37,233 nt of DNA from Streptococcus cristatus (GCF_003943815.1 NZ_RJNA01000006.1:1-37233), one strand, 5' to 3'. Shown: positions 17,197 through 25,612, counted from the stretch's first letter. Numbers and translations: made by a program. Notes: generated by a model not told the origin, from the letters alone.

Positions 17197-17222
17197 AACT
17201 ATTTACCTAATTTCTAACTTTA

Positions 17223-17873
<651 letters not shown>

Positions 17874-17879
17874 CTATCT

Positions 17880-17908
17880 AGTGTAACAAAATTGCGCTCA
17901 TATTTCAA
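17880..17908 (-). promoter_or_regulatory. gmk-rpoZ promoter
   Basis: TTGAAA (17903-17908), 17 bases, TACACT (17880-17885) on the minus strand. It lies about 28 bases before the gmk start. Confidence 0.75.
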
Positions 17909-17967
17909 GAAGATTCAAAGAGATTTCCTTGATAATACTCTAGAATTCTACTAGATTTTAGACGCTT

Positions 17968-18501
17968 TTATTCATCAAATAAACCTTGAAGGCTGGCAAA
18001 AGGACTGTTGGCTTCTTTCTTTTCCATTTGCTGCTTTTGGTAGGCTTCCTCCGTCAACACCTGCCAGTCATTTCCCGTAGGCATACTCGCACCAGCTTCC
18101 TCTTCAGGAGTCAAAACTTTTAGCGGAATATGAAGTAAAATATTGTCCGCCACACTTGCTGCCAAATCAATCACATCTCCCTCAAATGGTAGAACCAAAT
18201 CATCTTCCAGCAAATCTTTTTGCACAGAGCCATCTTCGACGGAAGCAAAGACTTCATGAACCGTGTAGGCTTCCTCCCTATCAACTGGAGCCATACTGCG
18301 ACTAGAAGCCAGGGTAATCTGGTAGGTCAAGGTGTAATCCAAAAAATAAAGCCCATTTTCATACTGGGCCTGACCTCTAGCCACGATCTTCTGGATATCT
18401 AGCACTTCACGATTACGTTCTTTTAGCTCTTGCGCCAAATCAAAGTCTTGATCAAACTGCAAACCGCCAGCATTTTTCTTAATTTCTTGAATATTTAACA
18501 T
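17968..18501 (-). CDS. DUF177 (YceD/YlbN) family protein
   Basis: This 177-residue protein matches the DUF177/YceD family (YlbN in B. subtilis). It begins MLNIQEIKKNAGGLQFDQDF and contains LDIQKIVARGQAQYENGLYF, YQITLASSRSMAPVD and LEDDLVLPFEGDVIDLA, the family core, followed by LLHIPLKVLTPEEE. The family is normally encoded just before rpmF (ribosomal protein L32) and is linked to rRNA or ribosome metabolism; here no rpmF follows. It has its own extended -10 promoter. The biochemical role is unknown. Confidence 0.88.
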   Translation of the reverse strand: MLNIQEIKKNAGGLQFDQDFDLAQELKERNREVLDIQKIVARGQAQYENGLYFLDYTLTYQITLASSRSMAPVDREEAYTVHEVFASVEDGSVQKDLLEDDLVLPFEGDVIDLAASVADNILLHIPLKVLTPEEEAGASMPTGNDWQVLTEEAYQKQQMEKKEANSPFASLQGLFDE

Positions 18502-18532
18502 TTCAGCCTCGTTTTACATTATTTCTTTCTTC

Positions 18533-18541
18533 ATTATATCA
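18533..18541 (-). promoter_or_regulatory. Promoter of the DUF177 gene
   Basis: TG-A-TATAAT on the minus strand (hexamer at 18533-18538) is an extended -10 about 32 bases before the start. No good -35 is present. Confidence 0.55.
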
Positions 18542-18583
18542 TTTTCTCGACCAAATACCTATACCCCAAACAGCCAATGAAAC

Positions 18584-18622
18584 AAGAAAAAGAAAATCTC
18601 TCAGCCTCTTAGACTGAGAGAA
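18584..18622 (-). terminator. Terminator of the amino-acid permease gene
   Basis: On the minus strand TCTCTCAG, a 9-base loop and CTGAGAGA (18597-18621) are followed by TTTTCTTTTTCTTG. Confidence 0.85.
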
Positions 18623-18649
18623 AATACGCTTCTTCCTAAAAAGCTTTGT

Positions 18650-20035
18650 TTATTTTCGGAATTTGAACTGGCTGTAAAGACCAAAAACGATAATCCAGAC
18701 AGCTGATCCGATTGCTCCCACTACCGTTGACTTTTGTATGAAAAGAGTGACAAAGACAAAGGCAAAGAAGAGCATGGTCAAAGGATTGAGAAACTTGTAA
18801 GCTGGCATGAGGTAACCATCCGCCATAAAATCTGGTGACTTGCGATATTTGAGGTGGGCCAGCATGGTCAAACCATAGATGGCGATGTAGACACCAGACG
18901 AGGAAGCCGTAATTAGAGCAAAGGAATCTGATACTCCCGGCAGAATCTTGATGAAGGCCGCAAAGGCAATGACAGCCGCCGAAGTCAAAATCGCATTCTG
19001 CGGAACATTTTGCCGAGATAGTTTCCCAGCTCCTATTTTCTCAAGAAAAGGATTGGGCGTATCGTGGGCAATCTGATACAAATGGCGACCTGTTGAGTAG
19101 AGGGTCGAGTTCAGTGCGGAGGCCGCTGAGGTCAGAACCACGAAGTTAATCAAGGCCGCCGCCCATTTGAGACCAGCTAACTTAAAAACAATAACAAAGG
19201 GAGAGTCAGCCGTTGCTAGTTTTTCCCAAGGAATGATGGCCATAATAGCAAGGAGAGAGCCCCCGTAAAACAAGACAATCCGCAAAGGAATCTCTTTGAT
19301 GGCCTTTGGCAAGACCGCCCGTGGATTAGCCGTTTCAGAAGTAGTAATCCCGATAAATTCAATGGCCTGATAGGCAAAGAAGACCATCTGGAAAGCCATG
19401 ATAAAACTTACAAAGCCGTTAGGGAAAAGCTGAAAACCGCGACCAATATTCCCAAGACTAGCTACTCCGTGAGGCGTTTCAAAGCCTGTCAATACCATAA
19501 AGACAGCCGTTGCAATCAAAGCAATGATGGCTACAATCTTTATCATAGCAAACCAAAATTCGACCTCGCCGAAGACTCGAACCGCTATCAGATTGACCAA
19601 GCTAAGAAGGGCTAGAAAGACAAGCTGAATCATCCAAGCTGGCCAGTCAGGAAACCAGTACTGCACATACTGGGCAACAGCCGTAATCTCAGCCATTCCG
19701 ATAAAAATCAGAGAAATCCAGTAGGACCAACCAGAAAAATACCCCCAGCCAGTTCCCAAATATTTGGTAATAAAGTTGATAAAGGTATGCTGGTCAGGGT
19801 CATAATAAAGCATTTCCCCAATCGCCCGCATCATCAGATACATGAAAAGGCCCGTCAGCATGTAAATCAAGATAATGGATGGACCCGTCAAACTAATCGA
19901 ACGCCCCGCCCCCAAGAAAAGTCCCGTGCCGATGGTTCCAGCAATGGCTATAATCTGAACATGCCGATTTTGTAAGCCACGTTTCATCCCGTTCTTTTCT
20001 GTTTTCTCGTTGTTTTTCAACTCATTTTCACTCAT
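18650..20035 (-). CDS. Amino-acid permease (APC superfamily, AAT type)
   Basis: This 461-residue membrane protein has about 12 hydrophobic helices. After a charged N-tail (ENELKNNEKTEKNGMKRGL) comes the APC signature QIIAIAGTIGTGLFLGAG in TM1, then GPSIILIYMLTGLFMYLMM and RAIGEMLYYDPDQHTFINF. AFQMVFFAYQAIEFIGITT lies in TM6, followed by SETANPRAVLPKAIKEIP. These are the marks of the amino-acid transporter (AAT) family, which imports amino acids with protons. It is closest in feel to D-serine/D-alanine/glycine or aromatic amino-acid permeases, but the substrate cannot be read from sequence. It is transcribed alone, from an extended -10 promoter to a clear terminator. Confidence 0.92.
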   Translation of the reverse strand: MSENELKNNEKTEKNGMKRGLQNRHVQIIAIAGTIGTGLFLGAGRSISLTGPSIILIYMLTGLFMYLMMRAIGEMLYYDPDQHTFINFITKYLGTGWGYFSGWSYWISLIFIGMAEITAVAQYVQYWFPDWPAWMIQLVFLALLSLVNLIAVRVFGEVEFWFAMIKIVAIIALIATAVFMVLTGFETPHGVASLGNIGRGFQLFPNGFVSFIMAFQMVFFAYQAIEFIGITTSETANPRAVLPKAIKEIPLRIVLFYGGSLLAIMAIIPWEKLATADSPFVIVFKLAGLKWAAALINFVVLTSAASALNSTLYSTGRHLYQIAHDTPNPFLEKIGAGKLSRQNVPQNAILTSAAVIAFAAFIKILPGVSDSFALITASSSGVYIAIYGLTMLAHLKYRKSPDFMADGYLMPAYKFLNPLTMLFFAFVFVTLFIQKSTVVGAIGSAVWIIVFGLYSQFKFRK

Positions 20036-20063
20036 TCAATCATTTCCTTTCACAAATCGCTTT

Positions 20064-20072
20064 ATTGTATCA
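20064..20072 (-). promoter_or_regulatory. Permease gene promoter
   Basis: TG-A-TACAAT on the minus strand (hexamer at 20064-20069), an extended -10 about 30 bases before the permease start. The remaining gap, 20073-20238, shows no other feature. Confidence 0.5.
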
Positions 20073-20238
20073 CAATTCAAGCAATTCTGCTAGAAATTCT
20101 TTTATTTTTATCTATAAAAGTTAGAAAAAATATTTATTTTTATGCTAAGACCTGTTAATCTTCATCCTATGATCTTAAATTTATCTTCTCTTTTGTAGTA
20201 GATTACCACGGATGATGTCCCCAAACTCAGTAGATCTC

Positions 20239-20937
20239 CTATTTCAAACTCCAGCCACCGTCGATTTTGATAATCTCGCCCTGCATAGCAGTAGCCTTAC
20301 CGCTTGCCAAAAAGAGGCTAACATCAGCTACTTCCTGAGGGTCCAGCCAGCGCTTGATCGGAGTCTCCTCAGCAACCCAGTCTGCCAGTCCGTCTGGCTC
20401 AAAATCTGCGGCAGTCATAGCTGTCTTGACAGCGCCCGGCGCCAGGCCAAACACTTGGATATTTTGATCCGCATAATCCAAGGCTATCTGCTTGGTCAGG
20501 CCAGCCAGAGCATGCTTAGAGGCTGTATAGGCAGCACCGCCTCCGCCAGCCAGAAAGCTAGCAATCGAGCACATATTAATGATAATACCAGACTTTTTCT
20601 CCAGCATTTTCTGCAGGTAAAAGCGAGTGATTTTCATGGTAGCGGTCAGATTCAGCGCAAAAAGCTGCTCCCAATCCTCGTCACTAGTCTCGTGCAAGGG
20701 ACGATAATCGTCCAAAATACCGGCCGTATTACAGAGAATGTCCACCTCAGGCAAGCTAGTGAAGAGCGGTGTCAAATCCTCTGTCAAATCCATTTTAAAA
20801 AAACGTAGTTCATTTAGAAACCCCGGATTTTCACCCTTATCTACCCCATAAACGCGGTAGCCATTTTCTAAAAAGGTCAGAGCCTGAGCTCGGCCGATGC
20901 CAGAGCTAGCTCCCGTCACCAGTACTGTCTTAGTCAT
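20239..20937 (-). CDS. Short-chain dehydrogenase/reductase
   Basis: This 232-residue classical SDR has the NAD(P)-binding VTGASSGIGRAQALTFLENG at residues 7-26. An Asp after the second strand (YGVDKGE) suggests NAD(H) preference. It also has NTAGILDDYRPL (NNAG-like), the catalytic Ser in INMCSIASFLAGGGG, Tyr and Lys in YTASKHALAGL, and IKIDGGWSLK at the end. The substrate is unknown; FabG-type reductases and sugar or polyol dehydrogenases look alike here. Its start overlaps the DUF2829 stop by 8 bases, so the two are translationally coupled. That is an unexpected pair. Confidence 0.9.
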   Translation of the reverse strand: MTKTVLVTGASSGIGRAQALTFLENGYRVYGVDKGENPGFLNELRFFKMDLTEDLTPLFTSLPEVDILCNTAGILDDYRPLHETSDEDWEQLFALNLTATMKITRFYLQKMLEKKSGIIINMCSIASFLAGGGGAAYTASKHALAGLTKQIALDYADQNIQVFGLAPGAVKTAMTAADFEPDGLADWVAEETPIKRWLDPQEVADVSLFLASGKATAMQGEIIKIDGGWSLK

Positions 20938-21166
20938 CCACTTCTACCCAATCTGTCGCGAGCACATCACAAGGAGTTGGACTCCACATGGAGAAACCCT
21001 CCCCTTCACCTGAAACATTGATGAGGAAATAAGGTGTCACCTCGAGAGCCACCCCATTCTGCTCAATCGTATCAAAGAGCTGAACGTAGTTCTCTGCCCC
21101 ACCCCAACCTGTACGCACATATTTTTTCTTGGCCTTAAGGCCTGGTAAAATTTCTTCAAATGTCAT
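20930..21166 (-). CDS. DUF2829 (Tad2-like) small protein
   Basis: This 78-residue protein has the DUF2829 pattern: MTFEEILPGLKAKKKYVRTGW at the start (the basic helix followed by R-x-G-W), a middle beta region (ALEVTPYFLINVSG), then MWSPTPCDVLATDWVEV at the end, where W-x-P-...-D-x-L-A-x-D-W is the family hallmark. Phage members of the family (Tad2) form tetramers that sequester the cyclic ADP-ribose signal of Thoeris defence; many chromosomal members have no known role. Here it lies in a housekeeping neighbourhood with an SDR and acetyltransferases, not in a prophage. Fold membership is fairly sure; function is open. Confidence 0.75.
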   Translation of the reverse strand: MTFEEILPGLKAKKKYVRTGWGGAENYVQLFDTIEQNGVALEVTPYFLINVSGEGEGFSMWSPTPCDVLATDWVEVDD

Positions 21167-21227
21167 GGTTTTTTCCTTTGTTTATTAATACTCTTATCCA
21201 AATTTGCTACTAGCAAGCATAAGTAAG

Positions 21228-21683
21228 TTAAAGTTTCTTCTCCATCTCCACAAAGAGATGAATATCGCCATTGCTTTCCTGCGGAATACGCCTCACCATT
21301 TCAAAGCCCATGTTGAGATAAAGCTGCTGGGCTCGGTGATTGAAGTCAGCCACGGATAGACTTAGGACTTGGGGCGCAAAATTTTCCATGATAAAGTCCA
21401 GAATCTCCTGCAGAAATGCTGCGCCCTGGCCTTTTCCGCAGTTCTCCGGCCTCATCCCCAAACCAAGCTCCAAACTTCGCTCTCCTTTCTGCTCTAAGCA
21501 GAAAAATCCATAGAGTTTCCCATCGCGCATAACTTGATAATAACGGTCTCCACGTGCTTCTGGAGAGATTATTTCTTCATAATCCTCTAGGTCATTTTTC
21601 ATATCATAAAAATCATAAGGTGCCTCGTAATGCCAGTCCTTAGCAATTTCTAAAGCATGCTGCTGGCTTAATTGTTCGATCAT
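21228..21683 (-). CDS. GNAT-family N-acetyltransferase
   Basis: This 151-residue GNAT protein shows the acetyl-CoA loop in LGLGMRPENCGKGQGAAFL (R/Q-x-x-G-x-G/A, about residues 75-93), a preceding beta strand (YGFFCLEQKGERSLELG) and the C-terminal strand-helix LSLSVADFNHRAQQLYLNMG, typical of Rim-like acetyltransferases. The substrate is unknown. Two ATGs stand in tandem; the second (21683) has GAGGAG at about 6 bases. It lies 18 bases after a second GNAT gene, so they form a pair from one promoter. Confidence 0.88.
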   Translation of the reverse strand: MIEQLSQQHALEIAKDWHYEAPYDFYDMKNDLEDYEEIISPEARGDRYYQVMRDGKLYGFFCLEQKGERSLELGLGMRPENCGKGQGAAFLQEILDFIMENFAPQVLSLSVADFNHRAQQLYLNMGFEMVRRIPQESNGDIHLFVEMEKKL

Positions 21684-21701
21684 CATCTACTCCTCTTTTC
21701 T

Positions 21702-22127
21702 CTAAAATTCCCAATAAAATCGTTTCTGGTCAGCTTTTTCGCTGCAGCCGAGACTGCGATAAAATTCATGGGCTGCGGAGCGGGAAATGCCTGAATTAAT
21801 CCGAATTCCTGTGTAGCCTGCTGCTTTTGCCTCTTCACGCAAAGCTTGCATCAGCGCTCTGCCATGTCCCTGCCCCTGAAAATCCTGAGCGACGGCCAAA
21901 GCCAAGAGATTGAGCAAGGACGGGAAATAGAGACAGTCGTAGCTAGCCGCATGAGCGTAGCCTATGACCTGACCGTCTTCTTCAGCAACCAAAATCAAAT
22001 GCTGGTCATTCTCTAGCAGCCTCTTCAGTTGAGCCTCCGTAGCGTCCCTATCGAAATCATAACCCAAGCACTCAGCATTGAGCTGCTGAATGGCTGCGGC
22101 GTCACTTAGTTTTACTTTACGAATCAT
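21702..22127 (-). CDS. GNAT-family N-acetyltransferase
   Basis: This 141-residue acetyltransferase has the GNAT order: MIRKVKLSDAAAIQQLNAEC at the N-terminus, LILVAEEDGQVIGYAHAASY (strands 2-3), LLNLLALAVAQDFQGQGHGRAL with the acetyl-CoA loop Q-x-Q-G-H-G, then INSGISRSAAHEFYRSLGC. It starts the GNAT pair, behind a GAGGTGACAG ribosome binding site. The two GNATs differ clearly in sequence and are not a recent duplication. The substrate is unknown. Confidence 0.88.
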   Translation of the reverse strand: MIRKVKLSDAAAIQQLNAECLGYDFDRDATEAQLKRLLENDQHLILVAEEDGQVIGYAHAASYDCLYFPSLLNLLALAVAQDFQGQGHGRALMQALREEAKAAGYTGIRINSGISRSAAHEFYRSLGCSEKADQKRFYWEF

Positions 22128-22149
22128 CTGTCACCTCGTTCTACTCTTT

Positions 22150-22158
22150 ATTATAGCA
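22150..22158 (-). promoter_or_regulatory. Promoter of the GNAT pair
   Basis: TG-C-TATAAT on the minus strand (hexamer at 22150-22155), an extended -10 just behind a hairpin. Confidence 0.55.
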
Positions 22159-22160
22159 GA

Positions 22161-22183
22161 AAAGCAGTCTTTTTGACTGCTTT
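22161..22183 (-). terminator. Hairpin before the GNAT promoter, possible terminator
   Basis: AAAGCAGTC, a 5-base loop and GACTGCTTT form a perfect 9-bp stem. The T run behind it (TTTTCTGC) is weak. It probably ended transcription of the now-lost gene upstream. Confidence 0.55.
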
Positions 22184-22202
22184 CAATAAACTATTCTACC
22201 AT

Positions 22203-22274
22203 CTATTCCTTCAACCAAGACTCCGCCTCTTCTAAAGGCTGGTCTGTTAAGACATCGGGCTGGATGCCATATTT
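22203..22274 (-). pseudogene. C-terminal scrap of a larger gene (S41-peptidase-like tail?)
   Basis: A minus-strand frame of 23 codons reads KYGIQPDVLTDQPLEEAESW and ends LKE-stop. It opens directly after an in-frame TGA. G-I-x-P-D-V followed by an acidic helix to the stop resembles the tail of S41 carboxyl-terminal-processing peptidases. It is too short to be sure. A hairpin follows at 22161-22183, as expected behind a real gene end. Confidence 0.4.
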
Positions 22275-22282
22275 TCAAAAGC

Positions 22283-22507
22283 TTATTTCCATCTTTCACT
22301 CTTGGAAAATGCAATCATGAGACCAGAACCAGCTAGAACTGCCAGAATAAGAAGACAAATATTTTTCAGAGGATAGAGCCAGTCTTTATTTTCCTCATGC
22401 CATCTTGACTTCCAAAGGCCAACATAGTCAGCGCTCATATGTTCGGGTTGATTCAGCTGGATATTGATTACAATCGCCAGTAAAAGTAGGGCAAACAGCC
22501 AAACCAA
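22283..22507 (-). CDS. Small two-TM membrane protein, probably damaged at its start
   Basis: A 74-codon frame has two hydrophobic segments (VWLFALLLLAIVI and NICLLILAVLAGSGLMIAF) with WKSRWHEENKDWLYPLK between them. The only start is a TTG without a ribosome binding site. An ATG in the neighbouring frame at about 22531-22533 reads MKYQIKFPI before the frames part. A one-base frameshift near 22510-22525 would join the two into a normal start. I treat it as a small membrane protein with a probably broken 5' end; function unknown. Confidence 0.45.
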   Translation of the reverse strand: MVWLFALLLLAIVINIQLNQPEHMSADYVGLWKSRWHEENKDWLYPLKNICLLILAVLAGSGLMIAFSKSERWK

Positions 22508-22544
22508 TAATAGGAAATTTAATCTGATATTTCATATCTATCAA

Positions 22545-22622
22545 CTAATCTGTAATTGAAGACCAATTATTCGTATCAGGAAAATCCATATTCTTGGAAA
22601 GACTAATTAGTTTAATATCATT
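22545..22622 (-). pseudogene. Possible shifted 3' end of the adjacent immunity gene
   Basis: In a different frame from the gene ending at 22618, 25 codons read NDIKLISLSKNMDFPDTNNW and then SSITD-stop. The composition is protein-like. Joined by a one-base shift upstream of FWLKPKFK, the immunity protein would end ...LNLNDIKLISLSKN... It could also be leftover DNA. Confidence 0.35.
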
Positions 22623-23073
22623 TAAATTTAGGTTTAAGCCAAAATTCTTGAATATTGCCACACCTATCAATACCAGCAATAGTATTTCTGAAAAATTCAA
22701 CATAGCTAAGATCTTCACTCAAAATTTCAGAACCAATTTTAAGCCAACCTGATTGCTCATCATAATATGTTTCCCAATTTTGAGCATAGTCAATTCGAAA
22801 ACTATCCCCCCCATTAATATCATTATCTGTAACAACAATTACACCTTTATCAGATTTAGGAGGAACCAAACTTCTTTTTATCCAAGAAAAGTCGTTATGA
22901 TAACCCCAAAATTGAGTGGACTCCATATTTTCTGAATTAAAACCTAAAAATAAATATATAAAATTAAAAGTAATATCGCTATTTATTGTTGGAGCAGCTA
23001 TTAATTCCTTTGTATCTATTTTATATATTAACTCCTCTTGCTGAGTATACTCTTTTTTTATTATTTTAAACAT
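22618..23073 (-). CDS. Putative immunity protein of the orphan toxin tip
   Basis: I do not recognise a named family in this 151-residue acidic protein. Features: MFKIIKKEYTQQEELIYKID, an aromatic-rich core (FNFIYLFLGFNSENMESTQF), WIKRSLVPPKSDKGVIVV and GSEILSEDLSYVEFF. It starts 7 bases after the stop of an orphan toxin tip, with a TAGGTAGGAAA ribosome binding site overlapping that stop. This tight toxin-then-small-acidic-protein order is the standard layout of polymorphic toxin and immunity genes, so immunity is inferred from context. Its C-terminus may be cut by a frameshift. Confidence 0.65.
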   Translation of the reverse strand: MFKIIKKEYTQQEELIYKIDTKELIAAPTINSDITFNFIYLFLGFNSENMESTQFWGYHNDFSWIKRSLVPPKSDKGVIVVTDNDINGGDSFRIDYAQNWETYYDEQSGWLKIGSEILSEDLSYVEFFRNTIAGIDRCGNIQEFWLKPKFK

Positions 23074-23079
23074 ATTTTC

Positions 23080-23616
23080 CTACCTATTAGTAAAGTTAAA
23101 GTGTACAACTTGGTTTGTATCTAAATCAACAACTAATTCCCATATACCACTGCTTCTTCCATTAAATGTACCCTCCACTTCCCAACGCAAACCATTTGGT
23201 AAGTACTTATCTTTTACAGGGATTCCACCATCGATAATTTCTTGAATAATTAAATCTGTCCCAGCATTATCAACGAATGGCCTAGCTTTATCACCTATGT
23301 ATTTGCCACGTTTAATAACATCATTTGCATGATTTTTGACTGTTTCCGTCATAGTTAATTCAGAAGCTTGTATATTTTTAGAAATAACATCATCACTTCT
23401 AGCTACATCTTTTGCCGTATCCGTGGTCTTATCCACCGCCTTGACCGCATCTGCCACATCATCGCCATGCTTAGATAGTTGTTCACTAGCTTCCTTGCTG
23501 AACTCCTTGCCAACTTTCTTGCCAGCTTGTTCTGCAGCTTCTTTCGCACCCTTAGCTACTTCATCACTATGCTTAGCCAACTGCTCACTAGCTTCTTTGC
23601 TGAACTCTTGTTGGGA
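23080..23616 (-). pseudogene. Orphan polymorphic-toxin C-terminal tip (no delivery domain)
   Basis: The frame is open from 23616 to the stop at 23080. The first 70 codons are linker: EFSKEASEQLAKHSDEVAKG, then a second EFSKEASEQLSKHGDDVADA and VKAVDKTTDTAKDVA. The tip (about 95 residues) contains LTMTETVKNHANDVIKRGKY, ARPFVD, IIQEIIDGGIP, GLRWEVEGTFNGRSSGIWEL and VVHFNF. This T-V-x-N-H ... R-P ... I-Q-E-I ... R-W-x-V-x-G-T-F-x-G ... H-F-N-F pattern recurs at the C-termini of RHS and CDI proteins; I know no assigned activity. There is no N-terminal secretion domain and no good start, so it is an unexpressed or displaced cassette, followed by its immunity gene. Confidence 0.75.
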
Positions 23617-23645
23617 TCACAGACATGTTCCAATGTATTCTGTAA
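23610..23645 (-). repeat. Scar: RHS-protein fragment at the cassette junction
   Basis: In the minus strand the frame reads LQNTLEHVCDPN, matching LQNTLKHVCDPK of the RHS protein (27935-27970). The two 36-base blocks (23611-23646 and 27935-27970) differ at only two positions. Here the block is joined out of frame to the EFSKEAS linker, marking a recombination or deletion junction. Confidence 0.8.
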
Positions 23646-23693
23646 ATGTGATTTTTTGATAATTATAAAGAGTAGAGTAATACTTCAAAATTT

Positions 23694-23741
23694 CATAAAA
23701 ACACCCTGAAAGCTAGATTTTTTATTCTAACTTTTAGGGTG
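23694..23741 (-). terminator. Terminator of the immunity-gene run
   Basis: On the minus strand CACCCTAAAAGTTAGA pairs with TCTAGCTTTCAGGGTG (23702-23741, two mismatches) around an 8-base loop, followed by TTTTTATG. It lies 59 bases behind the Imm11-like gene and separates it from the orphan tip. Confidence 0.8.
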
Positions 23742-23799
23742 CAGGTCTCCTTTCTGTCAATGGACTTCTCCATTTTTGGAGTAGGAACCTAACTGACTA

Positions 23800-24447
23800 T
23801 TATTCATATATACCATGTTTTTCTATATATTCTTGTTCCTCATTATCTTCAGCAACTCTATAGAATGCAAAACCAGTCCACTTATGTTTCATAACCATTT
23901 GACGAAATTTCTCTGATACATATATCACAGTAAAGTTTTTCGAAGCGCGAAAAACATCTACTCCTTGACACTTTAAGGAGTCTATTCTTTCTCCTTTGGG
24001 TTCGAAAAAATAAACATCGTATTTCTCATTATAACGGTATTTACTATTTTTCATATCAAATGCATCAATTACACAGAGAACATGTAAAACAAAATAATTT
24101 GTATTGATGCTTCCAGTAGCTACATCAATTAATTTTACAGGATAAAATTCTAAATTGGGGTATTCTTTTTTTAGTATTTTTACTACATTCTTTCTAAATA
24201 TAGGCCATGAATCAATATTACCTAAGTAATCACTTTCCTCTGTCATCTCCAATGAATTATAATAGAATTCTACATTTGGCCACGACTCTACTTTCTTTTC
24301 AGAATATATTATTGTATGAAATCTACCTTTAGGATAATTTTCATATTCGATGTCATTGATATTATTACCATCCCCATAAATATAGCATTTCTTTTTTTCA
24401 ATAACCTTATCTACAAGATCCATATCATATTTTAATTGATAAAACAT
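23800..24447 (-). CDS. Imm11/DUF1629-like immunity protein
   Basis: The 215-residue protein starts at ATG 24447 (MFYQLKYDMDLVDKVIEKKK), where GGAAAGG lies 9 bases upstream; the longer frame from 24513 has no such site. The C-terminal half shows DVYFFEPKGERIDSLKCQGV, then DVFRASKNFTVIYVSEKFRQ and MKHKWTGFAFYRVAE. An arrangement of D-x-F-R ... I-x-V-S-E-x-F ... T-G-F-x-F is typical of the DUF1629/Imm11-type immunity families. I assign it on that motif and on context, a run of immunity genes. No matching toxin is intact next to it. Confidence 0.7.
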   Translation of the reverse strand: MFYQLKYDMDLVDKVIEKKKCYIYGDGNNINDIEYENYPKGRFHTIIYSEKKVESWPNVEFYYNSLEMTEESDYLGNIDSWPIFRKNVVKILKKEYPNLEFYPVKLIDVATGSINTNYFVLHVLCVIDAFDMKNSKYRYNEKYDVYFFEPKGERIDSLKCQGVDVFRASKNFTVIYVSEKFRQMVMKHKWTGFAFYRVAEDNEEQEYIEKHGIYE

Positions 24448-24594
24448 TAGTCTAAACCTTTCCAATAATTCGAGTAAAGCATTTTTCCATCTTACATACC
24501 TAACATATATCAATAATCCTCTTCGTTAGCTCTAACAGTTATTAAGGGACTAAAATCACCTTTTTAATTTTAGAACCCATCCTAACAAACTTGC

Positions 24595-25164
24595 TCAATA
24601 AAAATTACTTGTCCAGAAAGGAACTTCTTTATATTTTTTTGAGTCAGATACAAGTCGCTTATGTCCGAATTCAACCTCAAAATAATCATACAAATCCAAT
24701 CCATAATAGATAATATCTAAATCTACAACAGATAAAATGGGCATTTCCTTGTTTTCAAATATCGGGAGAAAACGATGCCCGTATAAAGGAATTAGAGGTG
24801 GAGCTGATTCTAGCATTTTTCTTATTTTCTTATTTTTATCTTCTACTCTATCAGGCTCTAGTCCCCAGGAAATCTCCCAAACTATTTCATCGATATTTTC
24901 CAAAATTCCATTATAAGGACTCGCTAATCTTTCTTTTATAGCTGCTATGTTTTCAACTGAAAAATCTCTCCAGTTATAAAAACGTTCTGAAACAGGCAGT
25001 ATATTTTGATAAAATTCCAACCACTGCTGGGGAAATTTTACATTATATATTTTCTCAATTTTTCTTACTTCGTCATCGCTTAAGCCTTGCTCTATCTGGA
25101 TATTATTCTCAAGCAATAGCTTTTTAATCTTAGCTATTTTCATTTTCAAATCATTTTGCTTCAT
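24595..25164 (-). CDS. SUKH-family (SMI1/KNR4) immunity protein
   Basis: The 189-residue protein shows SUKH-superfamily marks: an N-terminal helix with LSDDEVRKIEKIYNVKFPQQ (the L-x-x-x-E-I-x-x-x-E-x-x-x-x-x-x-F-P pattern), WLEFYQNILPV, and later PPLIPLYGHRFLPIF, the conserved I-P-x-x-x-x-x-x-x-P segment, ending EVPFWTSNFY. SUKH proteins are broad immunity proteins against nuclease-type polymorphic toxins. I use ATG 25164; a TTG at 25176 is possible. Neither has a strong ribosome binding site. No intact partner toxin is adjacent. Confidence 0.8.
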   Translation of the reverse strand: MKQNDLKMKIAKIKKLLLENNIQIEQGLSDDEVRKIEKIYNVKFPQQWLEFYQNILPVSERFYNWRDFSVENIAAIKERLASPYNGILENIDEIVWEISWGLEPDRVEDKNKKIRKMLESAPPLIPLYGHRFLPIFENKEMPILSVVDLDIIYYGLDLYDYFEVEFGHKRLVSDSKKYKEVPFWTSNFY

Positions 25165-25225
25165 ATCTATTTTCAATACTCTATTTAGAAAATCTTAGGT
25201 AGACGTTATTATGCTTTCTACACCT

Positions 25226-25612
25226 TCAATATTCCTCATAAAAAACCTCGATATCTTTATCTGAAATACTCATATCAGACTCTAGTATAAAATTCTTTAT
25301 ATTTTTTATTTCCTTATTCGTTAGAGACTCAGCTTGAAACTCAATAATGAAGTCAACCTTATCTTCATTTCCTGAAATGATAATGATAGCATCTTCAATA
25401 TATTCTCCCAAAAATATTCGTTTCAAATGCAGATATCCCGTTGCGGGAGTGGAGAAATATTCCTTCCAATTTATAGTCTCTGAATAGTCCATGTCTACAT
25501 TCCTATAGAAAAAGTGAGAATGGTCTATTTGATGACTAGTATCCAATAATTTCAATAATCTATCTATCACAACTAACTCATTTATAGCTATTCTCAGTTC
25601 AATACCTAACAT
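25226..25612 (-). CDS. Small acidic protein, putative immunity protein
   Basis: I cannot name a family for this 128-residue protein. It contains LRIAINELVVIDRLLKLLDT, HFFYRNVDMDYSETINWKEY, a beta-rich centre (LHLKRIFLGEYIEDAIIIIS) and an acidic end (SISDKDIEVFYEEY). AGGAATGAGATT precedes the ATG. It lies between the barstar-like and SUKH genes in a same-strand run of small acidic proteins, so a role as an immunity protein is inferred from position only. Confidence 0.6.
   Translation of the reverse strand: MLGIELRIAINELVVIDRLLKLLDTSHQIDHSHFFYRNVDMDYSETINWKEYFSTPATGYLHLKRIFLGEYIEDAIIIISGNEDKVDFIIEFQAESLTNKEIKNIKNFILESDMSISDKDIEVFYEEY

Noticed and set aside
20073..20238. Possible small RNA or gene in the gap between the SDR and permease genes
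   Set aside because: I see no terminator, promoter pair or frame beyond the permease promoter.
24448..24513. N-terminal extension of the Imm11-like gene (22 codons)
   Set aside because: The ribosome binding site fits ATG 24447, and the extension is unlike the family.
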